A stretch of DNA of 55,321 bases from Nautiliales bacterium (GTDB lineage Bacteria; Campylobacterota; Campylobacteria; Campylobacterales; JAADDX01): assembly GCA_030826765.1 (NCBI GenBank), contig JAUUDM010000004.1, positions 1-55,321 on the forward strand. Direction: 5' to 3'. The notes below the pieces were generated by a model. The model worked only from the letters and a program-made list of their open reading frames with translations. It ran no database searches and was not told where the DNA came from. Position numbers and translations under genes: made by a program. Of the stretch, positions 8,824 through 17,429 are shown piece after piece. Positions within the stretch are counted from its first letter, which is position 1. Every line of letters begins with the position of its first letter.

Positions 8824-10143
8824 TTGAAAATTCATTTTGTTGGTATAGGTGGGATAGGTTTAAGTGGTATTGCAAGACTACTTAAAAGTTATGGACACGA
8901 AATTAGTGGAAGTGATATTGCCGAAACGACTTTGACTAAAAAACTTGAAAAAGAAGGAATAAAAGTAACTATTCCTCATTCAAGTAAAGCAATCAATAAT
9001 CAGGATTTGCTTATTTATACTGCAGTTGCAAAAAATGATAATCCAGAACTTGTTGAAGCTAGAAAAAGAGGAATTAAAACACTTTCTAGAAGAGAAGCTT
9101 TAGAGATGGTCGTAAATGATAAAAAAGTTTACGCCGTTTGTGGAGCACATGGAAAAAGTACAACAAGTGCAATTTTAGCATCTATTTTAAAAGATGCTAA
9201 TGCTTTAATTGGAGCTGAAAGTAAGGATTTTAATTCAAATGCAAGAATTAATAAAAACAGTGATATTTTAGTTTTTGAAGCTGATGAAAGTGATGGAAGT
9301 TTTATAGACTCAAATCCATATTGTGCTATTGTAACAAATGCAGAACCTGAACATATGGAATTTTATAATTATGATTATAATTTGTTTTATTCGCATTATC
9401 AAAAATTTTTGGATGAAGCTAAAATCAGAGTAGTATGCAAAGATGATGAATTTTTATATAAACAAAATGCTAAAAGTGTATCAATAAATGATATTAGTGA
9501 AATTGAATATAAATTAATTGATAATCTTCCTTTTATGAGTTTTAAATTTATGGATGAAGCTTTTGAAGTCTATGGATTTGGAGAACATATTGCACTTGAT
9601 GCAAGTTTAGCCATAAAAGCTGCTATGAATGAACTATCAATTGAAGAAATTAAAGAAAATTTAAAAAATTATAAAGGTATAAAAAAAAGATTTGATATTT
9701 TACAAAATTTTGATGATTTTGTAATAATTGATGATTATGCTCATCATCCAACAGAAATAAAAGCTACACTACATTCTGCTAAAAAATTTGCTAAATTAAA
9801 AAAGATAGATAAAATAATTGCTATTTGGCAACCTCATAAATATTCAAGAACTATTGATAATTTAACTGCATTTCAAGAATGTTTTGATGGAATTGATGAA
9901 TTAATTATTTTACCTGTATGGAGTGCAGGAGAGATAAAAAAAGATATTGATTTTGAAACTCTATTTAAAAAATATAATCCTATTTTTGCTGATAAATTAG
10001 AAACTACTACTAAAAAATTAGAAGTTTCAAAAGATGATGAAATAATAAAAGTTATAAAAAAAGGCCTTGTTATAGGATTTGGAGCTGGGGATATCACTTA
10101 TCAGTTAAGATATAAAAATAAGTTAAGATATAAAAATACTTAA
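8824..10143 (+). CDS. murC: UDP-N-acetylmuramate-L-alanine ligase
   Basis: 439 residues. MurC adds L-alanine to UDP-MurNAc, the first step of the peptidoglycan stem peptide, in the cytoplasm. N-terminal UDP-binding Rossmann part: HFVGIGGIGLSGIA. Central ATPase domain: P-loop GAHGKSTTSA at about 107-116, FEADESDGSF, and the IIDDYAHHPTEIKATL motif near 300. C-terminal ligase domain: IWQPHKYSRT. The start codon is TTG at 8824; the family begins with this MKIHFVGIGG sequence and no ATG alternative exists. The extreme C-terminus is extended by an 18-bp tandem duplication (LRYKNK/LRYKNT). Confidence 0.96.
   Translation: MKIHFVGIGGIGLSGIARLLKSYGHEISGSDIAETTLTKKLEKEGIKVTIPHSSKAINNQDLLIYTAVAKNDNPELVEARKRGIKTLSRREALEMVVNDKKVYAVCGAHGKSTTSAILASILKDANALIGAESKDFNSNARINKNSDILVFEADESDGSFIDSNPYCAIVTNAEPEHMEFYNYDYNLFYSHYQKFLDEAKIRVVCKDDEFLYKQNAKSVSINDISEIEYKLIDNLPFMSFKFMDEAFEVYGFGEHIALDASLAIKAAMNELSIEEIKENLKNYKGIKKRFDILQNFDDFVIIDDYAHHPTEIKATLHSAKKFAKLKKIDKIIAIWQPHKYSRTIDNLTAFQECFDGIDELIILPVWSAGEIKKDIDFETLFKKYNPIFADKLETTTKKLEVSKDDEIIKVIKKGLVIGFGAGDITYQLRYKNKLRYKNT
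10103..10138 (+). repeat. 18-bp perfect tandem duplication at the end of murC
   Basis: The unit AGTTAAGATATAAAAATA occurs at 10103-10120 and again at 10121-10138 without change, then CT and the stop. It keeps frame and adds six residues to MurC. Perfect identity implies a recent slippage event or an allele that varies between strains. Confidence 0.9.
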
Positions 10144-10160
10144 TAAAAACTAAGATTTAA

Positions 10161-10208
10161 TAAATACTTTCTATCCTAAAATTTCTCTTTTTTTATTTTA
10201 AAGTATTT
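10161..10208 (+). terminator. Possible terminator/hairpin after murC
   Basis: TAAATACTTT (10161-10170) pairs with AAAGTATTT (10200-10208), and inside it TAAAAT (10177-10182) can pair with ATTTTA (10195-10200). The stem is AT-only, so it is weak as an intrinsic terminator and there is no clean U-tract after it. It lies between murC and the cbpA promoter, where transcription is expected to end. Confidence 0.35.
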
Positions 10209-10242
10209 TACTATTTCTTTCTAGATATCTTTATATGAACTT

Positions 10243-10275
10243 AATAAAATTGATTGACATTAACTCAATTTTATT
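10243..10275 (+). promoter_or_regulatory. HAIR-like HspR operator: 11-bp perfect inverted repeat across the cbpA-hspR promoter
   Basis: AATAAAATTGA (10243-10253) and TCAATTTTATT (10265-10275) are exact reverse complements separated by 11 bases. The geometry TTGA-N11-TCAA is that of the known HspR box (CTTGAGT-N7-ACTCAAG). In that register the left half is ATTGATT (5 of 7 matches) and the right half ACTCAAT (6 of 7). The -35 hexamer TTGACA lies in the central spacer, so a bound repressor would block RNA polymerase. hspR is the second gene of the downstream unit, so autoregulation of cbpA-hspR is the simple reading. Confidence 0.72.
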
Positions 10276-10282
10276 GTATAAT
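10254..10282 (+). promoter_or_regulatory. Consensus sigma-70 promoter of cbpA-hspR
   Basis: TTGACA at 10254-10259, 17 bases, TATAAT at 10277-10282: a full match to the housekeeping consensus with ideal spacing. Such a -35 is rare in this window, where most promoters show only a -10 element. It fits a strong promoter held down by a repressor. Confidence 0.82.
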
Positions 10283-10328
10283 ATATTATTAAATTTGGAA
10301 AGTAATATTTTATAGAAAGGATTAGAAA

Positions 10329-11207
10329 ATGGCAAAAAGTTTATATGAAACACTAGAAATATCTGAGAATGCAACTCAGGCTGAAATAAAAAAAGCATAT
10401 AGAAAATTAGCAAGAAAATATCATCCGGATATTTGTAAAAAACCAGAATGTGAAGAAAAATTTAAAGAAATTAATGCAGCATATGAGGTATTAAGTGATG
10501 AAGAAAAAAGAAAACAATATGATCAGTTTGGTGATGCTATGTTTGGTAATCAAAATTTCCACGATTTTTATCAACAACAAGGGGGAGCTAATGTTGATTT
10601 AGATGAAATCTTAAGAAATATTTTTGGTGGAGGATTTTCTGGAAGTTCAAGAAGACAAAGCAGTGGTTTTGGAGGATTTGATGGTTTTGGAGGATTTGGT
10701 GGTGGATATCAGCAACCAGATTTAGATATTCACGCTAGAATGACTATACCATTTAATGTAGCGGTAATGGGTGGAACTCATTCTGTTAATATAAATGGAG
10801 AAACTGTTAATTTAAAAATACCAGCAGGAATAACTAGTGGTAAAAAATTAAGAGTTAGAGGTAAAGGTAAATCATATAATGGACAACGAGGTGATTTGAT
10901 TATTGAAGTAGAAGTAGCTCCAAGTCCAGAATATGAAAGAAATGGAAATGATTTAATTAAAACAATTGATGTACCATTAAAAGTAATGATGTTTGGTGGT
11001 AAAATTCCAGTTCAGACTTTACAAAAAGAAATTACAGTTAAAATTCCAAAAAATTCTAAGAATGGGCAAAAACTTAGAGTAAAAGGATATGGTGTAGCTG
11101 GAAAAGGTGATTTATATTTAAAATTAAATGTAGTATTACCAAAAGTTGAAGAGTTAGATACAGAACTTGCAAAAATAATGGAAGAAAAGCTTCCAGATAA
11201 AATATAA
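10329..11207 (+). CDS. cbpA: CbpA-type DnaJ co-chaperone (no zinc finger)
   Basis: 292 residues. J-domain at about 1-70 with YHPD (His32-Pro33-Asp34) and the usual [15 protein letters not shown] end. A Gly/Phe-rich linker (about 75-130, repeated GGFGG) is followed by two C-terminal substrate-binding beta domains (about 135-285: [21 protein letters not shown], then the [21 protein letters not shown] segment). The four CxxCxGxG zinc repeats of DnaJ are missing, which defines the CbpA class. It delivers unfolded proteins to DnaK. It forms an operon with hspR (10-bp gap) behind a HAIR-like operator, the same pairing as in Helicobacter and Campylobacter. Confidence 0.94.
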   Translation: MAKSLYETLEISENATQAEIKKAYRKLARKYHPDICKKPECEEKFKEINAAYEVLSDEEKRKQYDQFGDAMFGNQNFHDFYQQQGGANVDLDEILRNIFGGGFSGSSRRQSSGFGGFDGFGGFGGGYQQPDLDIHARMTIPFNVAVMGGTHSVNINGETVNLKIPAGITSGKKLRVRGKGKSYNGQRGDLIIEVEVAPSPEYERNGNDLIKTIDVPLKVMMFGGKIPVQTLQKEITVKIPKNSKNGQKLRVKGYGVAGKGDLYLKLNVVLPKVEELDTELAKIMEEKLPDKI

Positions 11208-11217
11208 GGAGGTTAAA

Positions 11218-11574
11218 ATGCATGGATATGATGAACCGGTATATTTAATTAGTGTAGTAGCAGAGCTTATGAATATTCATCCTCAGACATTAAGACAATA
11301 TGAAAGAGAAGGACTTTTGAAACCAAGTAGAACACAAGGTAGAATGAGACTATATTCTCAAAGGGATATAGATAAATTAAAAGTTATTTTAACATTAGCT
11401 AGAGATATGGGTGTTAATTTAGCTGGAATAGATATTATTTTACAGTTAAAAGATCAAATTCAAGAACTTCAAAGAGAAATAGAAACTTTAAAAGCTAATG
11501 AAGGAATGGTTCCTAAAAATAGAAGTGTAATTGTAAAGAAGAATAATTACCAAATAGTATTAGTAGAAGAATAA
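11218..11574 (+). CDS. hspR: Heat-shock repressor HspR (MerR family)
   Basis: 118 residues. MerR-type winged helix-turn-helix at the N-terminus: YLISVVAELMNIHPQTLRQYEREGLLKPSR is split by the turn between helices, then GRMRLYSQRDIDKL. A leucine-rich helix (about 75-98) follows for dimerisation. HspR represses chaperone operons and uses DnaK as feedback. Translation is driven by an almost perfect AAGGAGG at 11208-11214, stronger than at other genes here. The stop codon abuts the stop of the convergent AsmA-like gene with no space. Confidence 0.92.
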   Translation: MHGYDEPVYLISVVAELMNIHPQTLRQYEREGLLKPSRTQGRMRLYSQRDIDKLKVILTLARDMGVNLAGIDIILQLKDQIQELQREIETLKANEGMVPKNRSVIVKKNNYQIVLVEE

Positions 11575-11582
11575 TTATTCTT
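11567..11582. terminator. 16-bp palindrome over two abutting convergent stop codons
   Basis: AAGAATAATTATTCTT reads the same on both strands and covers the TAA stops of hspR (+) and the AsmA-like gene (-), which are adjacent with no intergenic base. It may help end transcription on both strands, but the stem is short, without loop and AT-rich. Confidence 0.3.
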
Positions 11583-14115
11583 TTATAAATATTCTAAAAG
11601 GAGTAACAAGGGTTCTTTTTATAATTCCAAAAGGAGCTTCTATAACTTCTTCTGCTAAATTTTTTTCTACTTTCGGATCATTTAATTTTCCAGAAACTAG
11701 TAGTTTTATAGTTATTCCTCCATCTTTTCCAAGAATTATATAATTTACAATAGGTATATCTTTTATAAGTTTGACTATTATTGTGGCATCTACATTCATT
11801 TTTATTGTTTTCTTTACTAAATCTATATATCCTTGAGCTTTAAATTTTAAATTATTTCCTTTTAAATAAGCTTTTTTGATATATAAAATTCCTTTGTCAT
11901 AAATATAATCAATATGTCCATCTCTTATTTTAAAGCCTTTTTTAGAAAATCCAGGACTATCAAATGTAACAAGAGATGGTATTAAATTAATAAAAGCTAT
12001 AATATTATTAAATGCTTTAAGTTCTTTTATATAACCTTTGTTTATTTTTATAAAACCATGCATAGATGTAGATTGATTGGTTTCTAATGCAAAAAAGTTA
12101 ACTTTTGCATTTTTTAAAAAATTAATATTAGCTAACTTTTTTAGATCTTTTTCTTTTAGATTAAATCCATATATTTTCATAATATTATTTTTTTCAATAA
12201 GAGTTATATTTCTATCATTATCAAGAGATTCTATATGTGTAAAATTATTATCATAATGCATATTTAATTTCTGAGAATATAGTTGATGAGTTTTATAAAT
12301 TATATTATTATTTATAGCTTTTAAATTTAAAATATATTTTTGTTTATGCTTAGGTAGTTGTAAATTAGATTTTTTAGTTTCATTTTTTTCTTTTAAAGCT
12401 TCATTTACAAATTTAGTTAAATTTAAATCTATGTTTTTCATACCAATATCTATTTTCATAGGATTTTTATTTAAAATATTTATTCTGAAATTCCTATTTT
12501 TGATCGAAATATTATCTTTATTTATAGTTGTTATTAAGTTTAGTTTTTTTATAGGTTTTAGATTTTGTTCTAATATTTGTTGTTTAGTATTTGTAATATT
12601 GGTCTGAATGTTTATTTTATCTGTAATATTTATTTGTATATTACCATCTAATATTTTATATTCTTTTAAGTAATTAATATAAGGATATAAAATAGAAAGC
12701 TTATTTATTGTGATATTTGTGTCATTGTCTATCACTATATTTGTTTGTAAATTTTTAAGATATATTGATAATTTATTTAAATCTATATAGGCACTTTCAT
12801 TAAAATCATTTATTTTTCCTATGTTTTCAATATTTAAAGATTCTATCTTTCCATCTGTTTTTATAAAATTTTTATCTAAATTAATTATTCCTTTTTTTAT
12901 ATAATAATTTAAGTTAACAATAGATTTTGTATAATTTAAATTGCTATTGATTAACGTTATTATTGAATTGTTAAGTTCTAAATTTGCTTTTTTTATAGTT
13001 AAATAATTACTCTTTGTAAGCATAAGTTTTGAATTTAATATTTTTGCTTTTATATAAGTATCTATTTTTTTATTTATAAAATTAAATGTTAGATTAACAA
13101 ATACATTATCTTGACCTGTTTTTTGATATACAGGGATAGGAATATTAAATTTCTTAAGTAAATTAATTATGTCTGGATTTAAAATTTCATTTGTGTGTAA
13201 TTTAACAAATAGTTTATTGTTTTTAAATGATAAAAAAGAGTTATTTATAAATAATTTATCTGAATTATTTATATCTAATTGTGTTAAATATAGTTTATGT
13301 GGGTTTAATTTTAACTCATTATTTTTGTAATATTCTCCTGTTAATGTTGGAATATCTATAATTAATTTATAATTGTTTAATTTGATTGATAAATCAGTGG
13401 CATTTAAAATTAATTTATTTTTATTTCCATTTATTATTAAATTTTGAGAATTTAAGCTTATATTGTTATCTTTTAGAATAGGAGTAAATTTATTAATTAG
13501 GATTGTATTTAAATTTTTTATATTTAAGTTATATTTAGCATCTATTCCAATTTTTAAATTTAAAGATGAATCAGTGTTTAAATATTTATATTTAGCAAAT
13601 AGATTTAATTTGAATAAATTTGCCTTTTCATATCCTTCTATATTATTTAAGGTTATATTCATTGGTTTATAAGTTATTTTGTGAATCATAAAATCTATTT
13701 TTTTATTTTGGGGAATAAATGATGCTTTTAAATATAGTAAATCTGTATCAAATTCTAATTTATTATTAAAAAAAGTTAAAAACTTAATTTTATTATCATT
13801 TATTCGAATATTTTTCAGAGATATTTTTTGAAAATAGTTTAAATATAAAAAATTATTTTTTATAATTTTGTTTATTTTTTTATAATTTGTCTTAGTATTA
13901 GATTTTTTAGTTAATATTTTTATATTATTAGCTTTTATTATTAATTTTTTATCAATTTTTATATATAATTGTCCTATATGAATATTTTGTAATTTTATAT
14001 TTTGTAAACTTATGCCACTAATTGCTAGTAATAAATAAATACCTAAAAGAGAGACTATGAAAAATATAATTAAACTTATAATAAAATTAATAGAAATTTT
14101 GATGATTTTACTCAT
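11575..14115 (-). CDS. AsmA/YhdP-like envelope protein (DUF3971-type, large periplasmic beta-rich protein)
   Basis: 846 residues. N-terminal transmembrane helix (about 8-32) followed by a very long, Asn/Ile/Lys-rich repetitive beta structure. The C-terminal 200 residues carry the AsmA-like end (INLIPSLVTFDSPGFSKKGF, then VKKTIKMNVDATIIVKLIKDIP and PVNYIILGKDGGITIKL-type segments). AsmA/YhdP/TamB proteins are thought to form hydrophobic grooves bridging the inner and outer membranes for phospholipid transport. AAGGA lies five to six bases before the start. The first 59 bp overlap head-to-head with mltG, so its promoter must lie inside mltG; TATAAT on the minus strand at 14164-14159 is a candidate. 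Confidence 0.82.
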   Translation of the reverse strand: MSKIIKISINFIISLIIFFIVSLLGIYLLLAISGISLQNIKLQNIHIGQLYIKIDKKLIIKANNIKILTKKSNTKTNYKKINKIIKNNFLYLNYFQKISLKNIRINDNKIKFLTFFNNKLEFDTDLLYLKASFIPQNKKIDFMIHKITYKPMNITLNNIEGYEKANLFKLNLFAKYKYLNTDSSLNLKIGIDAKYNLNIKNLNTILINKFTPILKDNNISLNSQNLIINGNKNKLILNATDLSIKLNNYKLIIDIPTLTGEYYKNNELKLNPHKLYLTQLDINNSDKLFINNSFLSFKNNKLFVKLHTNEILNPDIINLLKKFNIPIPVYQKTGQDNVFVNLTFNFINKKIDTYIKAKILNSKLMLTKSNYLTIKKANLELNNSIITLINSNLNYTKSIVNLNYYIKKGIINLDKNFIKTDGKIESLNIENIGKINDFNESAYIDLNKLSIYLKNLQTNIVIDNDTNITINKLSILYPYINYLKEYKILDGNIQINITDKINIQTNITNTKQQILEQNLKPIKKLNLITTINKDNISIKNRNFRINILNKNPMKIDIGMKNIDLNLTKFVNEALKEKNETKKSNLQLPKHKQKYILNLKAINNNIIYKTHQLYSQKLNMHYDNNFTHIESLDNDRNITLIEKNNIMKIYGFNLKEKDLKKLANINFLKNAKVNFFALETNQSTSMHGFIKINKGYIKELKAFNNIIAFINLIPSLVTFDSPGFSKKGFKIRDGHIDYIYDKGILYIKKAYLKGNNLKFKAQGYIDLVKKTIKMNVDATIIVKLIKDIPIVNYIILGKDGGITIKLLVSGKLNDPKVEKNLAEEVIEAPFGIIKRTLVTPFRIFIKE

Positions 14116-14965
14116 TTTTATCCTTTTTTATCTAATTCAGCCAGTGAAAACAAAGAGAATTATATATATTCCAAATGGCAGCATAAATTATATCATTAAA
14201 AAGTTAAAAAAGAGTGGCTTGGATATTTTAACATTTGATAAATATATACTTTATTTAATAGGAAGGCCTCAAAGTGGTTGGATTGATATGAAAAAAGAAA
14301 AAATGACAAAATTTGATTTTTTATATAAATTAACAACTTCAAAAGCAGCTCTTAAAAAAATAACAATAATTCCAGGAGAAACTGATTATTTTATTTATAA
14401 AGAAATTGCTAAAAAAATGAACTATAAATATTTAAGATGTTCAAATATTCCTACCTCTTTTCTTTATCCAGATACCTATTATTTACCTTATGGTTTTACT
14501 AAAAAAGAGATTTGTAATTATTTATACAAAGTTTCTCTAAAAAAACATAAAAATTTAGCAAAAAGAATTTTTGGATATTGGAATTTTAATAAATATTATC
14601 ACTATTTAATTATTGCTTCTATTATTCAAAAAGAAGCTAAAAATAAAAAGGATATGAAACTTATTAGTAGTATAATTTATAATAGATTAAAACTCCATAT
14701 GAAACTTCAAATGGATGGGACATTAAATCATGGTAAATATTCTCATACTAAAGTAACACCAAAAATGATAAGAAATGATAATACAAGATTTAATACTTAT
14801 AAATATTATGGGCTTCCTCATAAACCAGTTTGTGTAGTTTCTCTTCCTGCAATTATATCTGCAATTTTTCCTGCTAAAACAAAATATTTGTATTTTGTAA
14901 GAGTAAAAGGTAGGCATATTTTTACCAAAAGTTACACTGAACATTTAAAGAGTGTGAAAAAATGA
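14057..14965 (+). CDS. mltG: Endolytic murein transglycosylase MltG (YceG)
   Basis: 302 residues. An N-terminal membrane anchor (about 12-28) is followed by a LysM-like subdomain and the YceG catalytic domain. Motifs: PSGW-like RPQSGWIDM, FLYPDTYYLP, and IIQKEA with the catalytic Glu193, then SSIIYNRLKLHMKLQMDGT. MltG cleaves nascent glycan strands and sets their length. The ATG at 14057 keeps a basic segment before the anchor; the next in-frame ATG (14102) would delete it. The ribosome-binding site (AGAG) is poor. With the 14057 start the gene overlaps the 5' end of the opposite-strand AsmA-like gene by 59 bp. Confidence 0.9.
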   Translation: MKNIIKLIIKLIEILMILLIFILFYLIQPVKTKRIIYIPNGSINYIIKKLKKSGLDILTFDKYILYLIGRPQSGWIDMKKEKMTKFDFLYKLTTSKAALKKITIIPGETDYFIYKEIAKKMNYKYLRCSNIPTSFLYPDTYYLPYGFTKKEICNYLYKVSLKKHKNLAKRIFGYWNFNKYYHYLIIASIIQKEAKNKKDMKLISSIIYNRLKLHMKLQMDGTLNHGKYSHTKVTPKMIRNDNTRFNTYKYYGLPHKPVCVVSLPAIISAIFPAKTKYLYFVRVKGRHIFTKSYTEHLKSVKK

Positions 14966-15044
14966 AACATATTTACTTAATTTAATTTAAAAATAATTTC
15001 TTAATATAACAAATATTTTAAATATTGTTACAATTTTAGCAATA

Positions 15045-15063
15045 AAAGTAATTTAATTACTTT
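15045..15063. promoter_or_regulatory. Perfect inverted repeat before icd
   Basis: AAAGTAATT-T-AATTACTTT is a perfect palindrome with a single central base. It starts 43 bp and ends 24 bp before the icd start codon and lies in the expected 5' leader or promoter core. A second imperfect inverted repeat (AACAAATATTT / AAATATTGTT) lies just upstream at about 15008-15030. Either could be an operator; no known regulator is recognised. Confidence 0.4.
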
Positions 15064-15087
15064 AAAAACCAAACAAAAAGGATTGCA

Positions 15088-17295
15088 ATGAGTAAAGCTA
15101 CTATTGTATGGACAAAAATTGATGAAGCACCGGCATTAGCAACATATTCGCTATTACCAATCGTGCAAAAATTTACTGAAAAAGTTGGAGTTAATGTAGA
15201 AGAAAGAGATATTTCTCTTGCTGGTAGAGTTATTGCTACAATGGGAGAGTTTTTAGAAGAAGACCAAAGAATTTCTGATGAACTTGCATATCTTGGTGAT
15301 TTAGTAAATAAATCTGAAGCAAATATTATTAAGCTTCCAAATATTTCAGCTTCAGTTACTCAGTTAAAAGAGACAATTGAAGAACTTAGACTTCAAGGAT
15401 ATAAACTTCCAGATTTTCCTGAAAATCCTGAGACAGACGAAGAAAAAAGAATTAGAGCTCTTTATAATAAATGTTTAGGAAGTGCAGTTAATCCAGTTTT
15501 AAGAGAAGGAAACAGTGATAGAAGAGCTGCAGATGCAGTTAAAAAATATGCTCAAAAACATCCTCATAAACTTAGACCTTTTGCTGAAAATTGTAAAGCA
15601 AAAGTATCATCTATGAGTGAAGGTGACTTCTATGAAAATGAACAATCTATGATTGTTGAAAAAGATTCTAAATTTACTATTGAATTAAATAACAAAGTTT
15701 TATGTGAAGGTGAATTAGAAAAAGATGAAATTATAAGTGCTACTTTTATGAGTGCTAAAAAATTATCAAGCTTTTTAGATGAAACTATCGAAGAAGCAAA
15801 AAAAGAAGATTTATTGTGGTCAATTCATCTTAAAGCTACAATGATGAAAGTTTCAGACCCTATTATTTTTGGTCATGCAGTAAAAGAATTTTTCAAAGAT
15901 GTATTTGAAAAATATGCTAAAGAATTTGAAGAAATAGGAGTTAACCCTGATTTAGGGCTTGGTGATTTATATGAAAAATTAGAAAAATTACCAAAAGAAA
16001 AAGCTGAAGAAATAAAAAAAGCAATTCAAGAAGAATATAATAAAAGACCAAACTTAGCAATGGTTGATAGTGATAATGGAATTACAAATCTTCATGCTTC
16101 TAACTTAATTATTATTGATGCTTCTATGCCTCCAGTAATTAGAGATGGTGGTAAAATGTGGAATAAAGATGGAAAAACTCAAGAAACATTAGCAGTTATT
16201 CCAGATAGAACATTTGCTACAATGTATGATGAAATTTTAGAAGATGCTAAAGAAAATGGTCAATTTGATGTTGCTACAATGGGACACGTATCAAACGTTG
16301 GTCTTATGGCTAAAAAAGCAGAAGAGTATGGAAGTCACCCTTATACTTTCAAAGCAAGTGAAGATGGTTTAATGGAAGTAAAAGATGAAGAAGGTAAAGT
16401 TCTAATGAGTCACAAAGTTGAAAAAGGTGACATTTATAGAATGATGAGAGCAAAAGATATTGCTATTAAAGATTGGATTAGATTAGCTCACGAAAGAGGA
16501 AGCCTAACAGGTGCTCCTATTGTATTTTGGTTAGATTCAAATAGACCTCATGATGCAAACTTGATCAAAAAAGTTGTTGAATATCTACCAAAACATTTAG
16601 AAGAAAAAGAGATTGAATATCATATTTTAGCTCCAAGAGCTGCGATGAAATATACTTTAAAAAGAGTAAGACGTGGACTTAATACAATTTCAGTTACAGG
16701 AAATGCTTTAAGAGATTATTTAACAGATTTATTCCCAATTTTAGAGCTTGGAACAAGTGCAAAAATGATGAGTATTGTTCCATTACTTGCAGGTGGTGGA
16801 TTATTTGAAACAGGTGCTGGTGGAAGTGCTCCAAAACATGTAGAACAATTCTTAAAAACTCACCATTTAAGATGGGATAGTTTAGGTGAATTTTTAGCAC
16901 TTGCTGAATCACTTAGAATGATTGGACAAAAATCAGGAGATAAAGATGTTTCATTATTAGCAAGAATGGTGGATAAAGCGAATGAAGCATATCTTGATAA
17001 TAACAAAACTCCAAGTAGAAAAGCAGGTGAACCAGATAATAAAGCAAGTCATTATTATTGGGCTATGTATTTAGCAGAGGCTCTTGCAAATCAAACTGAG
17101 AATGAAGAATTAGCAAAACAATTTGCACCAATTGCAAAAGAGCTTAAAGATTTAGAAAAAGCTATTCTTGATGAAATGTTAGCAGTTGAAGGAAAAGAGG
17201 CTGATATTGGTGGATATTATCATCCAGATGATGAAAAAGCTACAAAAGCAATGAGACCAAGTGAAACTCTAAACGAAATTATAAATAAAATATAA
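15088..17295 (+). CDS. icd: Isocitrate dehydrogenase, monomeric NADP-dependent type
   Basis: 735 residues, the typical length of the monomeric (IDH-II) class, unlike the roughly 400-residue dimeric enzymes. It interconverts isocitrate and 2-oxoglutarate + CO2 with NADP(H); in a reductive TCA cycle it works in the carboxylating direction. Class marks: the MSKATIVWTKIDEAPALATYSLLPI start, KCLGSAVNPVLREGNSDRRAA, DSDNGITNLHASNLIIIDASMP and LARMVDKANEAYLDNNKTPSRKAGEPDNK-type C-terminal segment. Own leader with AAAGGA at good spacing; 134 bp separate it from mdh. Confidence 0.97.
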   Translation: MSKATIVWTKIDEAPALATYSLLPIVQKFTEKVGVNVEERDISLAGRVIATMGEFLEEDQRISDELAYLGDLVNKSEANIIKLPNISASVTQLKETIEELRLQGYKLPDFPENPETDEEKRIRALYNKCLGSAVNPVLREGNSDRRAADAVKKYAQKHPHKLRPFAENCKAKVSSMSEGDFYENEQSMIVEKDSKFTIELNNKVLCEGELEKDEIISATFMSAKKLSSFLDETIEEAKKEDLLWSIHLKATMMKVSDPIIFGHAVKEFFKDVFEKYAKEFEEIGVNPDLGLGDLYEKLEKLPKEKAEEIKKAIQEEYNKRPNLAMVDSDNGITNLHASNLIIIDASMPPVIRDGGKMWNKDGKTQETLAVIPDRTFATMYDEILEDAKENGQFDVATMGHVSNVGLMAKKAEEYGSHPYTFKASEDGLMEVKDEEGKVLMSHKVEKGDIYRMMRAKDIAIKDWIRLAHERGSLTGAPIVFWLDSNRPHDANLIKKVVEYLPKHLEEKEIEYHILAPRAAMKYTLKRVRRGLNTISVTGNALRDYLTDLFPILELGTSAKMMSIVPLLAGGGLFETGAGGSAPKHVEQFLKTHHLRWDSLGEFLALAESLRMIGQKSGDKDVSLLARMVDKANEAYLDNNKTPSRKAGEPDNKASHYYWAMYLAEALANQTENEELAKQFAPIAKELKDLEKAILDEMLAVEGKEADIGGYYHPDDEKATKAMRPSETLNEIINKI

Positions 17296-17299
17296 TTTC

Positions 17300-17315
17300 T
17301 TCCCTTTTATGGGAA
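17300..17315 (+). terminator. Possible terminator after icd
   Basis: TTCCC (17300-17304) pairs with GGGAA (17311-17315) around a six-base loop, five base pairs with three G:C, followed by an A/T-rich stretch with T-runs a little further on. Modest, but it is one of the few G:C stems in an intergenic region here. Confidence 0.45.
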
Positions 17316-17359
17316 ATTTACACATTTTTTTATAAATTTTCATTTTTTTTATAAATATG

Positions 17360-17388
17360 TTGGAAATTTATAAAAAAAGTTATACAAT
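17360..17388 (+). promoter_or_regulatory. Probable promoter of the mdh-fum-suc unit
   Basis: TTGGAA (17360-17365), 17 bases, TACAAT (17383-17388): four of six and five of six matches to consensus with ideal spacing, 41 bp before the mdh start. AAGGAG at about 17420 serves translation. Confidence 0.5.
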
Positions 17389-17429
17389 ATTCTACAAGTT
17401 TTTTCAGTATTAGTATTTAAGGAGCATTA

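Noticed and set aside
10231..10413. 60-residue minus-strand frame over the cbpA promoter
   Set aside because: It covers the promoter, operator and 5' end of cbpA and has the low-complexity look of antisense AT-rich DNA.
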